Source: Candidatus Omnitrophota bacterium | Lineage (GTDB): Bacteria; Hinthialibacterota; Hinthialibacteria; OLB16 | Assembly (NCBI GenBank): GCA_020632575.1 | Contig: JACKFH010000006.1 | Coordinates: forward strand, 1 to 64,000 | Direction: 5' to 3' | DNA: 64,000 bases | Made by a program: the position numbers and the translations under genes | Part shown: positions 41,672 through 49,908 of the stretch, piece by piece | How positions within the stretch are numbered: position 1 is the stretch's first letter | How the letters are laid out: each line of letters opens with the position of its first letter | Notes under the pieces: generated by a model | Databases searched by the model: none | The model's input: only the letters and a program-made list of their open reading frames with translations | Told to the model about the DNA's origin: nothing

Positions 41672-43561
41672 GTGCAAACTTTCACCCCATCGATGGCATG
41701 GCGTTCGGTCGTCTTTATCCTGACAACAATCGCGGCGCCCACTTTCTCTGCCACTTTTGTGGTCGAGAATGTCAATGACGCCGGCTCTGGCTCCTTGCGC
41801 CAGGCTATTTTAGACGCAAACGCTTCGATGGGCGAGGATTTCATCGGGTTCAATATTCCGGGATTCGGGCCCCACACCCTCTCGCCTCAATCCGGCTACC
41901 CAGAGATCACCGAGGCGGTCACCATCGATGGCTTCACTCAGGGCAGCCAAACAGCGAGCCCGGATGACGACGCCATCCCCAATAGCAACCTCATCGATCA
42001 ACCCATCAACGCTGTCTACAAGATCGAACTTGACGGGATCAATGTGTTCAATTCCTCCGGACTCACCATCTCTGGAAGCGGCGTCACCATTCGAGGTTTG
42101 GTCATTGGCCGGTTCCGACACAACGGAATTCTCATTCAGGGCGGGGTCAACATTTCGATCGAGGGGTGCTTCATCGGCACAAGTGTTGGCGGCTCCATGG
42201 GGCGAGGAAATTTCGAGGACGGAATCAACCTGAGCGGGGCCGAGAATTGTCGGATCGGCGGACAAAATCCCGCACAGCGCAACCTGATCTCGGATAACGA
42301 CGATGGGATCGATATTCAGGACTCCTCCACCGGCATCCTGGTGGGAGGGAACTTCATCGGGATCAATGCCTCTGGATCTCAGGGACTCGGAAACAGTCAG
42401 CAAGGAGTGAAGGTCGAGAATTCGTATGACAACATAATTGGAGGATCCACCTCACAATTGAGAAATGTGATTTCCGGCAACTCTCTCGCTGGGGTCGGAC
42501 TTATCGGAGGTTCCAGTGGGAATACCGTTCAAGGAAACTATATTGGCGCCACGCCCAATGGCCTTTTTTCGATCGGCAACCTCGGCGAGGGAGTCGAAAT
42601 CGATGATTCCCCCAACAACCTCATCGGCGGGACCGATGGAGTCACTCCGGGAGAGGGCTGCAACGGCGCCTGCAACCTGATCTGTGGCAACAACCAGGAA
42701 GGACTCGCGATCGATGGAACCGGAGCGGTCGAGAACCGTGTCTCGGGGAATTATATTGGAACGGACCAGGCCGGAACCGCGAACCTTGGTAACGGGTTCG
42801 ATGGCATCCTCATTGCCGTTGGCGGCGATGGAACCTTCATCGGCGGGACCGATCCCGGCTCTGGAAATGTGATAGCGCATAGCGGCCAGGATGGCATCGC
42901 TCTCGGCGGCGATGCGGGAACCGGCGTCTCGATTATCGGGAACTCCATTTACGATAACGGAACCCTCGGGATCGATCTGAATAACAATGGTCTCTCCGAG
43001 AACGATCTTGGATCCCCGCCCGATCAGGACACCGGCGCCAACAACCTCCAGAATTTTCCGGTTCTCTCCTCCGCAACCGTTCAAGGCGGGGAGACGCATA
43101 TCACGGGAACCCTGGAAAGCCTCCCTGATTCGGATTTTCGAATTGAGTTCTTCGCCAACTCGCAATGCGATGGAACCAATCATGGCGAGGGAGAGCGGTT
43201 CCTCGGGTTCGAATTGGTTTCTACCGACAGTCTGGGCGCAGCCAACTTTGCCGCCACTCTTCCCGTCGCCGCCTCGACCGAGGCATTCATCACCGCCACC
43301 GCCACACTCCGGGACACCCCCAACAGCCATGCCGACACCTCGGAGTTTTCAATGTGCCTCCCTGTTTTAGCGGATTGTCTCTGCCCCTCTCCCATTCCCG
43401 ATTTCGTGGTGAACGGCCGAGTGGATGGGGCTGATCTGATGGCGCTTCTGCAAGCGCTCCATGATGGGGAGCCCGCCATCAATGTAAGCGGTGACGCCAG
43501 AATTACGGCACAGGATTTCTTCCAGTTCGCGTGCTGCTGGTACGACACCGAAATGCCCTGA
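41672..43561 (+). CDS. Secreted beta-helix protein with C-terminal dockerin-like tail
   Basis: The 629-residue protein has a signal (about 1-26, cleavage near TFSA-T). It opens with FVVENVNDAGSGSLRQAI, the start of the CSLREAI/choice-of-anchor type helix proteins. Repeats of the kind NVISGN, NYIGTDQAGTANLGNG and NLIGGT fill residues 100-450, then a beta-sandwich. The C-terminus is Cys-rich (CLCPSPIPDFVVNGRVDGAD) and ends with MALLQALHDG and DARITAQDFFQFACCWYD, a degenerate dockerin-like pair. GTG is the start, with AAAGGAG 7 bases upstream. It belongs with the proteins at 17945 and 27238 as a set of exported helix proteins sharing this end. No catalytic motif was identified. Confidence 0.82.
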   Translation: MQTFTPSMAWRSVVFILTTIAAPTFSATFVVENVNDAGSGSLRQAILDANASMGEDFIGFNIPGFGPHTLSPQSGYPEITEAVTIDGFTQGSQTASPDDDAIPNSNLIDQPINAVYKIELDGINVFNSSGLTISGSGVTIRGLVIGRFRHNGILIQGGVNISIEGCFIGTSVGGSMGRGNFEDGINLSGAENCRIGGQNPAQRNLISDNDDGIDIQDSSTGILVGGNFIGINASGSQGLGNSQQGVKVENSYDNIIGGSTSQLRNVISGNSLAGVGLIGGSSGNTVQGNYIGATPNGLFSIGNLGEGVEIDDSPNNLIGGTDGVTPGEGCNGACNLICGNNQEGLAIDGTGAVENRVSGNYIGTDQAGTANLGNGFDGILIAVGGDGTFIGGTDPGSGNVIAHSGQDGIALGGDAGTGVSIIGNSIYDNGTLGIDLNNNGLSENDLGSPPDQDTGANNLQNFPVLSSATVQGGETHITGTLESLPDSDFRIEFFANSQCDGTNHGEGERFLGFELVSTDSLGAANFAATLPVAASTEAFITATATLRDTPNSHADTSEFSMCLPVLADCLCPSPIPDFVVNGRVDGADLMALLQALHDGEPAINVSGDARITAQDFFQFACCWYDTEMP

Positions 43562-43609
43562 CCTTGAGGGTGAGAGCGATTTGACTCAAACGCCGTTCAA
43601 ACGGTCGGT

Positions 43610-44191
43610 TCACTCATTCGCTTTCTTCCACTCGATGGTCAACGCCCCTCGGAAATCGCCCATTTCGTATCCGGTCGCTTTATCTTTTGGGTAATGGACG
43701 GCCAAAGATTCCTTCAGTTCTGATGAAAAGGTTTCGGGATCTCCATGACACATCAGGCAAAGGGACTTTTGAATGGCGATCGGAAAAAGGACGGTGGTCA
43801 TGGTGGCGCTCTCGATCACATCCGGTTCAGGGGAGGGTTTCTCTTTCCAGTTCTGTTCCATCCCTTCCAACCACTTGCGTTGTTCCTCGGTCGGCGTGTG
43901 CAATTCCGGATTGCGGGTTTTGAGAGTGATACGTCGGACTCGGAGGATGTCCTCATGCTTTTCCCGAAAATCATTCTCGACCTGGGCCGACACCTCTTTG
44001 CAAACCTCGATCGCCCCTGCGGGTCCCCCTTGAGAAATCGCGACACTCAGCTCCTTCATGAGCGTTTTCATGAACTCCTGGGCGAGGGGTTTGCTCCGTT
44101 CCAGGGGCGATTGCGACTCGTCGGCGACCGCATCACACAATGGCAAAGTAAGAATTCCAACCAGAAGTATAGGGAAACTCTTTCTCCACAT
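43610..44191 (-). CDS. Exported Tll0287-like c-type haem protein (DUF3365)
   Basis: The 193-residue protein has a signal peptide (about 1-23, cleavage near AVA-D) and a DUF3365/Tll0287 domain. Typical pieces are AISQGGPAGAIEVCKEVSAQ, LRVRRITLKTRNPELHTPTE and the haem motif CLMCH at residues 145-149. The family has a PAS-like fold and is proposed to sense redox state or small gases, either alone or at the front of kinases. Here it stands alone in the periplasm. It lies 83 bases downstream of the last gene of the glycan operon on the same strand. Read-through is possible but no functional link is evident. Confidence 0.88.
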   Translation of the reverse strand: MWRKSFPILLVGILTLPLCDAVADESQSPLERSKPLAQEFMKTLMKELSVAISQGGPAGAIEVCKEVSAQVENDFREKHEDILRVRRITLKTRNPELHTPTEEQRKWLEGMEQNWKEKPSPEPDVIESATMTTVLFPIAIQKSLCLMCHGDPETFSSELKESLAVHYPKDKATGYEMGDFRGALTIEWKKANE

Positions 44192-44274
44192 CGAATTCGT
44201 CCTCCTTCGATTAGCGGGCGGGTTTCGATTGTATCAATTCGGCCGTCTCTCAGCGATAGAAAAGTGAGGGCGGG

Positions 44275-45282
44275 TTATTTCGCGTCGTCGGCGTAGATAT
44301 CGAAAACGAGTTGCATTGCTTTGAGGGCTTGCTCGGAATTACCGGACTCCACAGGCGAGTCCTCGGTGATGTGACGGATAAAGTCGGCGACCTCGAGCTC
44401 CCACGAGGGATCGGTGTCGAAGTAGATGATTTCCTCGCGCGGTTTTCCGGTGGCGAATCCCTCATCGAATTTCTTACGGGCGATTGTCACCGTCTCATCC
44501 CCATAACTCCGAGTCGAAGAGAGGATTCCATTGACCGAAAGATACCCCTCGGACATGTAGATCTCGAGATTAAATCGGTGCTTCCACTGTGTGCTCGAAC
44601 TGTGAAGCATCGCGGTTCGCCCCTCGGTGTCGCGCAGGATAGCAAACACATTGTCCTCGACATCGACATTCCAGAAATGGGTCGAAACGAGGCTCTTCAC
44701 CTCGACAAAATCGCCACAGAAGAGACGGAATAGATCGAGCATGTGGATCCCCTGATCCAGAAGGATGCCGCCGCCGCAAACCTCTTTCGAACTGCGCCAC
44801 TCCTTTTCGAATCCCTCGCCACCGGACTTTCCGTAGACGCCTCTCAAAAACAGGATCTTCCCAAGTCTTCCAGTTTTCACGATGCGTTGCGCCTCTTGTA
44901 TGCCGCCGTGATACCGGTGATTGAACCCGAATTTGAGTTTCAATTCGGGATTTCTCTTTTCGGCCTCGATAATGGCTTCAACATCCTCAACAGTCCGACC
45001 CGGCGGCTTCTCGCAAAAGACATGTTTCCCAGCATCGAGGGCGGCGATCACCGCGTCGGGGGTAAACCGGTTCGGAGTCGCCACAAACACCGCGTCGACA
45101 TCCGAGTCGATCACCCTCCCGATATCCGTGAAACATTCGACCTCGGGGTAATCCTTATGAGTCGATATATTCGGATCGGCGCCTACAGTCACCTGGGCTT
45201 GAGGGTGACGCGCGATTTCCCGGGCCCTTGTGAGCCCCATCTTTCCAAGGCCGATCAGGCCAATCTTCAGGACATCGTTCAT
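44275..45282 (-). CDS. Cytoplasmic Gfo/Idh/MocA family NAD-dependent sugar oxidoreductase
   Basis: The 335-residue protein has the Rossmann motif KIGLIGLGKMGLTRAREIA, the VATPNRFTPDAVI segment and an intact EKP motif (Glu91-Lys92-Pro93 in FCEKPPGRT). GGGILLDQGIHMLDLFRLF carries the usual Asp and His of the active site. There is no signal, so unlike the exported relative at 14050 it works in the cytoplasm. Family members in polysaccharide clusters oxidise or reduce UDP-sugars or 3-oxo-sugars. The start overlaps the stop of the methyltransferase-like gene by 4 bases (ATGA), making it the last of ten tightly packed genes. The likely role is nucleotide-sugar conversion; the substrate is unknown. 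Confidence 0.9.
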   Translation of the reverse strand: MNDVLKIGLIGLGKMGLTRAREIARHPQAQVTVGADPNISTHKDYPEVECFTDIGRVIDSDVDAVFVATPNRFTPDAVIAALDAGKHVFCEKPPGRTVEDVEAIIEAEKRNPELKLKFGFNHRYHGGIQEAQRIVKTGRLGKILFLRGVYGKSGGEGFEKEWRSSKEVCGGGILLDQGIHMLDLFRLFCGDFVEVKSLVSTHFWNVDVEDNVFAILRDTEGRTAMLHSSSTQWKHRFNLEIYMSEGYLSVNGILSSTRSYGDETVTIARKKFDEGFATGKPREEIIYFDTDPSWELEVADFIRHITEDSPVESGNSEQALKAMQLVFDIYADDAK

Positions 45283-46283
45283 GATTTCTTTTTGGCGGCG
45301 ACCCTTAAGTGTGAACTCAGCCGGTGCTTCTGAAGAAAGGCTTGAAAATCCTCGTGCGCCTCCGCGTCACGATGAGTCAGAAGGTAAGAGATCCATGCGG
45401 GAATCCGGATATTCGGATCTTGTTCCACCGTGTGATGAACAAACTGGAGGTCGAGCTGACCCGGGGTGCTGAGTTCGAGGATTTCCAAACCAGCCCGGTC
45501 CAGAAGTTTTTCGATCCCATCAATCGACATCAGATTCAAATGTTCGGGAACAAAAATGTAAGGGGCGTTTCCACCGAGCACCTGTAAGTCAAAACCGCTG
45601 ACCGTTCGGGTGGTGAAAAAGAAGATACCTTCATCGGAAAGCATGTCTTTCACCGAGACCAGATAATCGTATGGGGAAAACTGATGTTCGAGTTTCTCGA
45701 AGGAACTCACCGCGGTCTGTTCGCTTGGTCTGGATTCAGCGACGTTCACCTTCAAATCCGAATACACACTATCTAACGGGGAAACCGGTTCAAAAGTTGT
45801 CAACGCGTCAAAGAGGTCGAATGACGCCATCTCCTCGAAGAGTTGGGGGAGAGTGGTTCCAATATCCGTGTAGCTTTTGGAGGTCGATTGAGTGGACTCA
45901 TCGACTATTCGCCCCATCCAATTGGCGTTGGCGGCAATCTGGTGACGGTGACGGGCCTGCGCGGTGTTCCTCGCAAGGTGATCCACTCGATACCGACTTG
46001 CCTTGGATTCGGAATAGTAGTGGGCGAGAGCCTCATCGGTCGGCCGTGGGGAGACATAGATGCTCTTGCAGTCCGCACATAAGAGATAGGAAAACCCGTA
46101 CTTTTCGAAAACCTTTGAGTTGAGGTGCGATCCACAAGCCGGGCAGTCGATCTCCTCGACCTCTCCCGGATCGAGAAAGTACGTTTTCGACTCCTCGATG
46201 CTGAGACGTTTGAACTCGGACATGAGAGTTGATGGCCGGATCTCCGACTCCTGCAGCCCGCTGGACACCGCGACATGTCTCAT
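45279..46283 (-). CDS. Zinc-ribbon methyltransferase-like protein with degenerate SAM site
   Basis: The 334-residue protein has an N-terminal zinc ribbon (Cys47, Cys50, Cys69, Cys72 in CPACGSHL and LCADCKSIYVSPRP). After it comes a Rossmann methyltransferase-like domain of the kind found in sugar C- or O-methyltransferases of polysaccharide clusters. The SAM loop, normally DxGxGxG, reads DIGTTLPQLFEEM, so SAM binding is doubtful. The later TGxF/EHL text (FVPEHLNLMSIDGIEKLLDR) is well kept. It may have become a partner or regulator of the active methyltransferase encoded next to it. It overlaps the next gene by 4 bases and follows the previous one after 45. No signal is present. Confidence 0.75.
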   Translation of the reverse strand: MRHVAVSSGLQESEIRPSTLMSEFKRLSIEESKTYFLDPGEVEEIDCPACGSHLNSKVFEKYGFSYLLCADCKSIYVSPRPTDEALAHYYSESKASRYRVDHLARNTAQARHRHQIAANANWMGRIVDESTQSTSKSYTDIGTTLPQLFEEMASFDLFDALTTFEPVSPLDSVYSDLKVNVAESRPSEQTAVSSFEKLEHQFSPYDYLVSVKDMLSDEGIFFFTTRTVSGFDLQVLGGNAPYIFVPEHLNLMSIDGIEKLLDRAGLEILELSTPGQLDLQFVHHTVEQDPNIRIPAWISYLLTHRDAEAHEDFQAFLQKHRLSSHLRVAAKKKS

Positions 46284-46328
46284 GATTCGCCTCCAATTTG
46301 CCGGTCGCAACCCGTGGATTCTATCATA

Positions 46329-47198
46329 CTATCGCCTGCTTGCCGCGAGAAACAGGCTGCTCCCAAAAGGTAAATTGACACCAAGACGAATTAGAGATTG
46401 CTCCAAGGCCAATGCGCTTCCGAGAAGGCCGTTGGAAAAATCTCCGATTCGGTATTCGCTAGCCGGATCGAAATCTCCAGGGTCCTTCGGCATTCTTAAT
46501 CTGGACAGTAGAAAGAGCGGAAGAAGAACGGTCACAAAAGAGGTGCATCTTGAGACCTTGAATCCTGCGCGCGCGACCTTTTCAACAAGTTCTTTTCGAG
46601 TGTACCTGCGTTTGTGGTAAGAGAAATCATCCACAACGCTCCAGAGAAATGGATGTTGAGGGACCGTGATCAGGATCCCCCCACCCGGCCTAATCGCCCG
46701 GTGAATTTCCGACAAGACTGCCTCATCTTCTTCAATATGCTCGAGCACATCGAATGCCCCGATAACATCGAACTCTTCGGTAAAAGGAATCTTACGCCCG
46801 TCCATTTGAAATACGTCAGCGTCTGGAACACGTCTCTTAGCAAACGGGAGGCTTTCCAATGTGATGTCACTCGCTGAAAGTCGGAGATGGGGAAAATCCT
46901 TACGGACCCCGCTGAGGACGAATCCGGTTCCACAGCCAAGTTCAAAATAGTCTGCCGCCTCGGGAAAGAACCTCTGAATTGCCCACACAATCAATCGGTT
47001 GCGATTTACAAACCAGAAGTGTTTCTCCTCATCCCTGGCCATCCGCTCGGAGAAATCTGAACTCCAACCGTCATTGATTTCGGCGAGATCGGGTGCAAAG
47101 ACTCGGATTCCCTCTCGCTCTTCTGGGTGGAAACCACAATCCGGGCAAATCCAATCGCTGTTTTCGAAAAGGCCGGCGCATTGGAGACACCGTCTCAC
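46329..47198 (-). CDS. Class I SAM-dependent methyltransferase with N-terminal zinc ribbon
   Basis: The 289-residue protein opens with a small zinc ribbon (Cys4, Cys7, Cys18, Cys21) and has an intact SAM motif, ELGCGTGF (residues 86-93). The acidic second strand (ASDITLESLPFAKRR), motif II GAFDVLEHIEEDE and LITVPQHPFLWSVVDD are typical of Methyltransf_11/23 proteins. A hydrophobic stretch near the C-terminus (FVTVLLPLFLLSRL) suggests membrane contact, as in methyltransferases acting on lipid-linked sugars. The GTG start overlaps the stop of the EamA-like gene (GTGA). It probably methylates the sugar or lipid handled by the operon. Confidence 0.88.
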   Translation of the reverse strand: MRRCLQCAGLFENSDWICPDCGFHPEEREGIRVFAPDLAEINDGWSSDFSERMARDEEKHFWFVNRNRLIVWAIQRFFPEAADYFELGCGTGFVLSGVRKDFPHLRLSASDITLESLPFAKRRVPDADVFQMDGRKIPFTEEFDVIGAFDVLEHIEEDEAVLSEIHRAIRPGGGILITVPQHPFLWSVVDDFSYHKRRYTRKELVEKVARAGFKVSRCTSFVTVLLPLFLLSRLRMPKDPGDFDPASEYRIGDFSNGLLGSALALEQSLIRLGVNLPFGSSLFLAASRR

Positions 47199-47557
47199 GT
47201 ACGACTCCCGATGATCAATCCGGCGACAATGAGCGCGAGGCCGATGACTTTTTCCTTGGTGAGCGCTTCGCCGAAAATAAAGGCGGAACTGACGCCAACC
47301 AGGATAAAGGAGAGACTCATGAAGGGATAAGCATAGTTCAATTCAAACTTGGTCAGAGCGGCCATCCAACAGAAAAACGCGCCAAGACCAGCAGCAAAAC
47401 AACTGAGAATCCAAGGATTGGGAACGATGGAGGCGAGGAAGAGAATCTTATCGAACAATTCTTCCGGCGGTTGACCCGCTTCATTCACCTTCCATTTCAA
47501 AACTAGGTTTCCGTAGACGGTGAACATCACCGCACCAAAGATGAATACATAACCCAT
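47195..47557 (-). CDS. Four-TM EamA/SMR-type carrier (ArnE-like flippase candidate)
   Basis: The 120-residue protein has four hydrophobic segments. ELNYAYPFMSLSFILVGV then SAFIFGEALTKEKVIGLALIV is the second half-repeat signature of EamA/SMR proteins. Half-size members such as ArnE/ArnF work as dimers to flip undecaprenyl-phosphate-aminoarabinose. Sitting in an operon with a GT2 of the DPM1/ArnC type, it is a good candidate to flip the lipid-phosphate sugar made by that enzyme. The ATG at 47557 has AAAGGA 10 bases upstream; a GTG eight codons earlier overlaps the previous stop. Drug export is an alternative but the neighbours argue against it. Confidence 0.8.
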   Translation of the reverse strand: MGYVFIFGAVMFTVYGNLVLKWKVNEAGQPPEELFDKILFLASIVPNPWILSCFAAGLGAFFCWMAALTKFELNYAYPFMSLSFILVGVSSAFIFGEALTKEKVIGLALIVAGLIIGSRT

Positions 47558-47577
47558 AGCGCTTGCTGTCCTTTCAA

Positions 47578-48489
47578 TCACCTCTCATCGAGAATCGCGA
47601 GACCGAATCCCGACTGACCATAGCCATTCCCATTGTAAAGCATGTATAAATGTCCCTGATGCCGCAAGACAAAAGGGTATTCAATCATTTCTGAATCCCA
47701 GCCGGAATCCGAAACGTCGATGCCCGTCTCCTGGAGCCGGAGTTCCCAATCTTCCCCATCGGGGCTGAATGCGTGACCGATTCGATAGGTGGTCCCTGTC
47801 CCGCTTCGATAGGAAAACCACATTCGACACTCGCCACTTGGCTCGCGGACAACTGTCGGGCGTGAAAATGCCTGTGCCACGCCAACCTCGTAGGGAACTG
47901 AAACTCCGAGTCGACTCCACTGATGACCGTCTTCGGAGGTCGCCGCTTTGATCACGTGGACCATTTCTCCATTCCCGGCATCCCAGTTCACGGTCGAACC
48001 GTACCACATTCGATAATTGTTATTCCCCTCACCCTCCACCCAGGGATAGGAAAGACTGATCGGGTCGGTCTTATCCAAGGGCATGAAAGGTCGATCACCT
48101 TCCAGTTCAAGCGAACCCTCGGAGGTCAAGATGAGACGACCGACTTCTCCTCGCCAATGCTCTCCCGGCGGGCATTGCCAGCCCATAAAAAGAATATATC
48201 GATTCCCATCCGCCTCGTAACAGTTCCCGATGCTAACTCCATGGGAATAGAAACTCCCATCAGCGCCATGCTCGAAGACCGGTTCTTGGTGGACATACAC
48301 GGTTTTCCCCTTGGCGATGTCAACATCGACATAGCCCACTGAAGACCGTTTCTTGTCGTCGCGGCCGCTATAGAAAACACGAAAGAGATCGCCCTCCAAA
48401 TGGATTGGGAGCGGGTTGGCGGCGTGACTCACCAGTTTCGGGTGAAGGGGTTCCGGGGCGTAAAGATTCCCCAGCTTTTTCCATTTCAT
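47578..48489 (-). CDS. Cytoplasmic five-bladed propeller protein (GH43/GH32-like)
   Basis: The 303-residue protein lacks a signal peptide. Propeller blades are evident in LFRVFYSGRDDKKRSSVGY, NRYILFMGWQCPPGEHW, NYRMWYGSTVNWD and CRMWFSYRSGTGTTYRIGHA, and the last blade ends LYMLYNGNGYGQSGFGLA. The fold is that of GH32/43/62/68/130 and of the propeller half of glucosamine inositolphosphorylceramide transferase-type proteins. Cytoplasmic versions in O-antigen clusters seem to act as sugar-binding or transferase partners rather than hydrolases. It is embedded in the glycan operon, with 48 bases before it and 20 after it. The function is unknown; the fold is well supported. Confidence 0.78.
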   Translation of the reverse strand: MKWKKLGNLYAPEPLHPKLVSHAANPLPIHLEGDLFRVFYSGRDDKKRSSVGYVDVDIAKGKTVYVHQEPVFEHGADGSFYSHGVSIGNCYEADGNRYILFMGWQCPPGEHWRGEVGRLILTSEGSLELEGDRPFMPLDKTDPISLSYPWVEGEGNNNYRMWYGSTVNWDAGNGEMVHVIKAATSEDGHQWSRLGVSVPYEVGVAQAFSRPTVVREPSGECRMWFSYRSGTGTTYRIGHAFSPDGEDWELRLQETGIDVSDSGWDSEMIEYPFVLRHQGHLYMLYNGNGYGQSGFGLAILDER

Positions 48490-48537
48490 TTAGATTTAAT
48501 CTTCGATCTCTCCGCAAAGCACCGGTGAAGACCTTGT

Positions 48538-49197
48538 TCACATTTCGATCTCATCGCTCTTCTTCTTGAAAAGTTTCGCTCGCTCGGGGACATACACATC
48601 CTTTTCGTTCGTGTCCTTCATAATGATCGCCCCCGCCCCGATCAGCGTGAACGGAGCAACGGTCAGCGAATTCCTCAGTGTTGCGTTGACTCCAATGAAG
48701 CAGTTCTTCCCTATATGGCAATTGCCTGAAACCACCACATGGGAGGTGATGAAGCAGTTGTCGTCGATGGTCGAATCATGCCCGATGTGATTCCCGCTCC
48801 ACAGAGTGACATTGTCCCCCAATTTCACAAAGGGTTGGACCGTGTTGTCCTCGAGAATAAAACAGTTCTCCCCCACCGGATGCTCGGTCAGATAGGAGCA
48901 TCGACTGCTGACATAGGAAATCACCTCATAACCGAGTTCCTTGCATTTCAGATATTTCTCGGTTCGCACTTGATTCATCTTCGCATAGGAGAGCGCGACA
49001 AAAGCCTGATACTCCGAAGGAGGATAGGTGTCCGTGATGTTCTCGAAATCCACAAGTGGAAGCCCCTGACATTCATCCGCCTCCCGATAGGCTTTGTCGA
49101 CCGTGAAAGCGACCACTTCGTGTTCCGTATCGGTTTTGAAATAGAAATGAGCGAGACGCGCGATGTCGCCCGCGCCGAAGATGATGAGGTTGGCCAT
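48538..49197 (-). CDS. NeuD/PglD-type sugar O- or N-acyltransferase
   Basis: The 219-residue protein has an N-terminal Rossmann-like part (ANLIIFGAGDIARLAHFYF) and a C-terminal left-handed beta-helix of hexapeptide repeats. Examples are NTVQPFVKLGDNVTLWSGNH, IGHDSTIDDNCFITSHVVVS and NCHIGKNCFIGVNATLRN. His in GNHIGHDS is placed like the catalytic base of PglD. The family transfers acetyl (or other acyl) from CoA to amino-sugars or sialic acids. This fits acylation of a nucleotide sugar in the cytoplasm for the glycan operon in which it lies. The start ATG is the first in frame. The length is normal. Confidence 0.9.
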   Translation of the reverse strand: MANLIIFGAGDIARLAHFYFKTDTEHEVVAFTVDKAYREADECQGLPLVDFENITDTYPPSEYQAFVALSYAKMNQVRTEKYLKCKELGYEVISYVSSRCSYLTEHPVGENCFILEDNTVQPFVKLGDNVTLWSGNHIGHDSTIDDNCFITSHVVVSGNCHIGKNCFIGVNATLRNSLTVAPFTLIGAGAIIMKDTNEKDVYVPERAKLFKKKSDEIEM

Positions 49198-49266
49198 ATC
49201 GTTTACTCCCTTCGATTTTTGTCGATGGAGCCGAGACCTTAGTCTCCCAACAGAAGACTGAAGCCT

Positions 49267-49908
49267 CTACTCCTTCATGGCATTGTCGGCCCTTACTAGG
49301 ATCGTGAATTCATAAAGCCCGTAATCGTGCAGCAACGAAACCCAACGCGAGTATTGTCGCTTACAATGATCGAAGAGAAAACAGGGATCGGCGTAGTAAA
49401 GGTCGGGCCGCATGTATTCCGCGTCGGAGTAGCTCGTCAGCACATTAAACGCAAACCCTTTGTTCGACAGACCCGCCAATTTGTCGATCGTCTTTAGGCA
49501 ATAGTCCTTCCATTCTTCCACCGGAGTTTCCATCTTCACATTGAAAATCCCGCTTGCGACCGTGTAGTCGGCCTTTTCAAGTTGCGTTTCATCTTGGACA
49601 AACCGGCAGTTTGCTTTGGCGCCATGGATCTCTCTGGCGCGCCCGACCATCGCTTGCGAAATGTCGAATCCTCTGTACTCGAAAGGGCAATCGAGAGTCT
49701 CCAAGTACTCGACCAGCCCCCCGTAGCCACACCCAAAGTCGTTAATCGAAAAAGGACTGTCCCCCTCAGCCACTCTTAGAAGCTGCTTAAATCGCAAGAA
49801 TTGAGACTCCGTCGAGTTCCAATCGACTCCTTGAGCCGAGGGACCATGCGTTTCCACTTTCTGGGTGTAGTAATCGCCAACTTGGCGAATGATCTTGTCA
49901 TGGGGCAT
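49267..49908 (-). CDS. Class I SAM-dependent methyltransferase
   Basis: The 213-residue protein has the SAM motif INDFGCGYGGLVEYL (Asp57 to Gly63) and a good acidic strand, YRGFDISQAMVGRARE. A motif of the type DYTVASGIFNVKME follows. Text such as FNVLTSYSDAEYMRPDLYYA and FDHCKRQYSRWVSLLHDYGL is characteristic of small methyltransferases in O-antigen and S-layer glycan clusters. The ATG overlaps the stop of the GT2 gene by one base (TAATG), so they are coupled. It is the second methyltransferase with an intact SAM site in the operon. The sugar or lipid acceptor is unknown. Confidence 0.9.
   Translation of the reverse strand: MPHDKIIRQVGDYYTQKVETHGPSAQGVDWNSTESQFLRFKQLLRVAEGDSPFSINDFGCGYGGLVEYLETLDCPFEYRGFDISQAMVGRAREIHGAKANCRFVQDETQLEKADYTVASGIFNVKMETPVEEWKDYCLKTIDKLAGLSNKGFAFNVLTSYSDAEYMRPDLYYADPCFLFDHCKRQYSRWVSLLHDYGLYEFTILVRADNAMKE

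Noticed and set aside
43610..44275. Including the DUF3365 haem protein in the glycan operon
   Set aside because: It is on the same strand, but the gap is 83 bases, it is exported and has no link in function; treated as separate.
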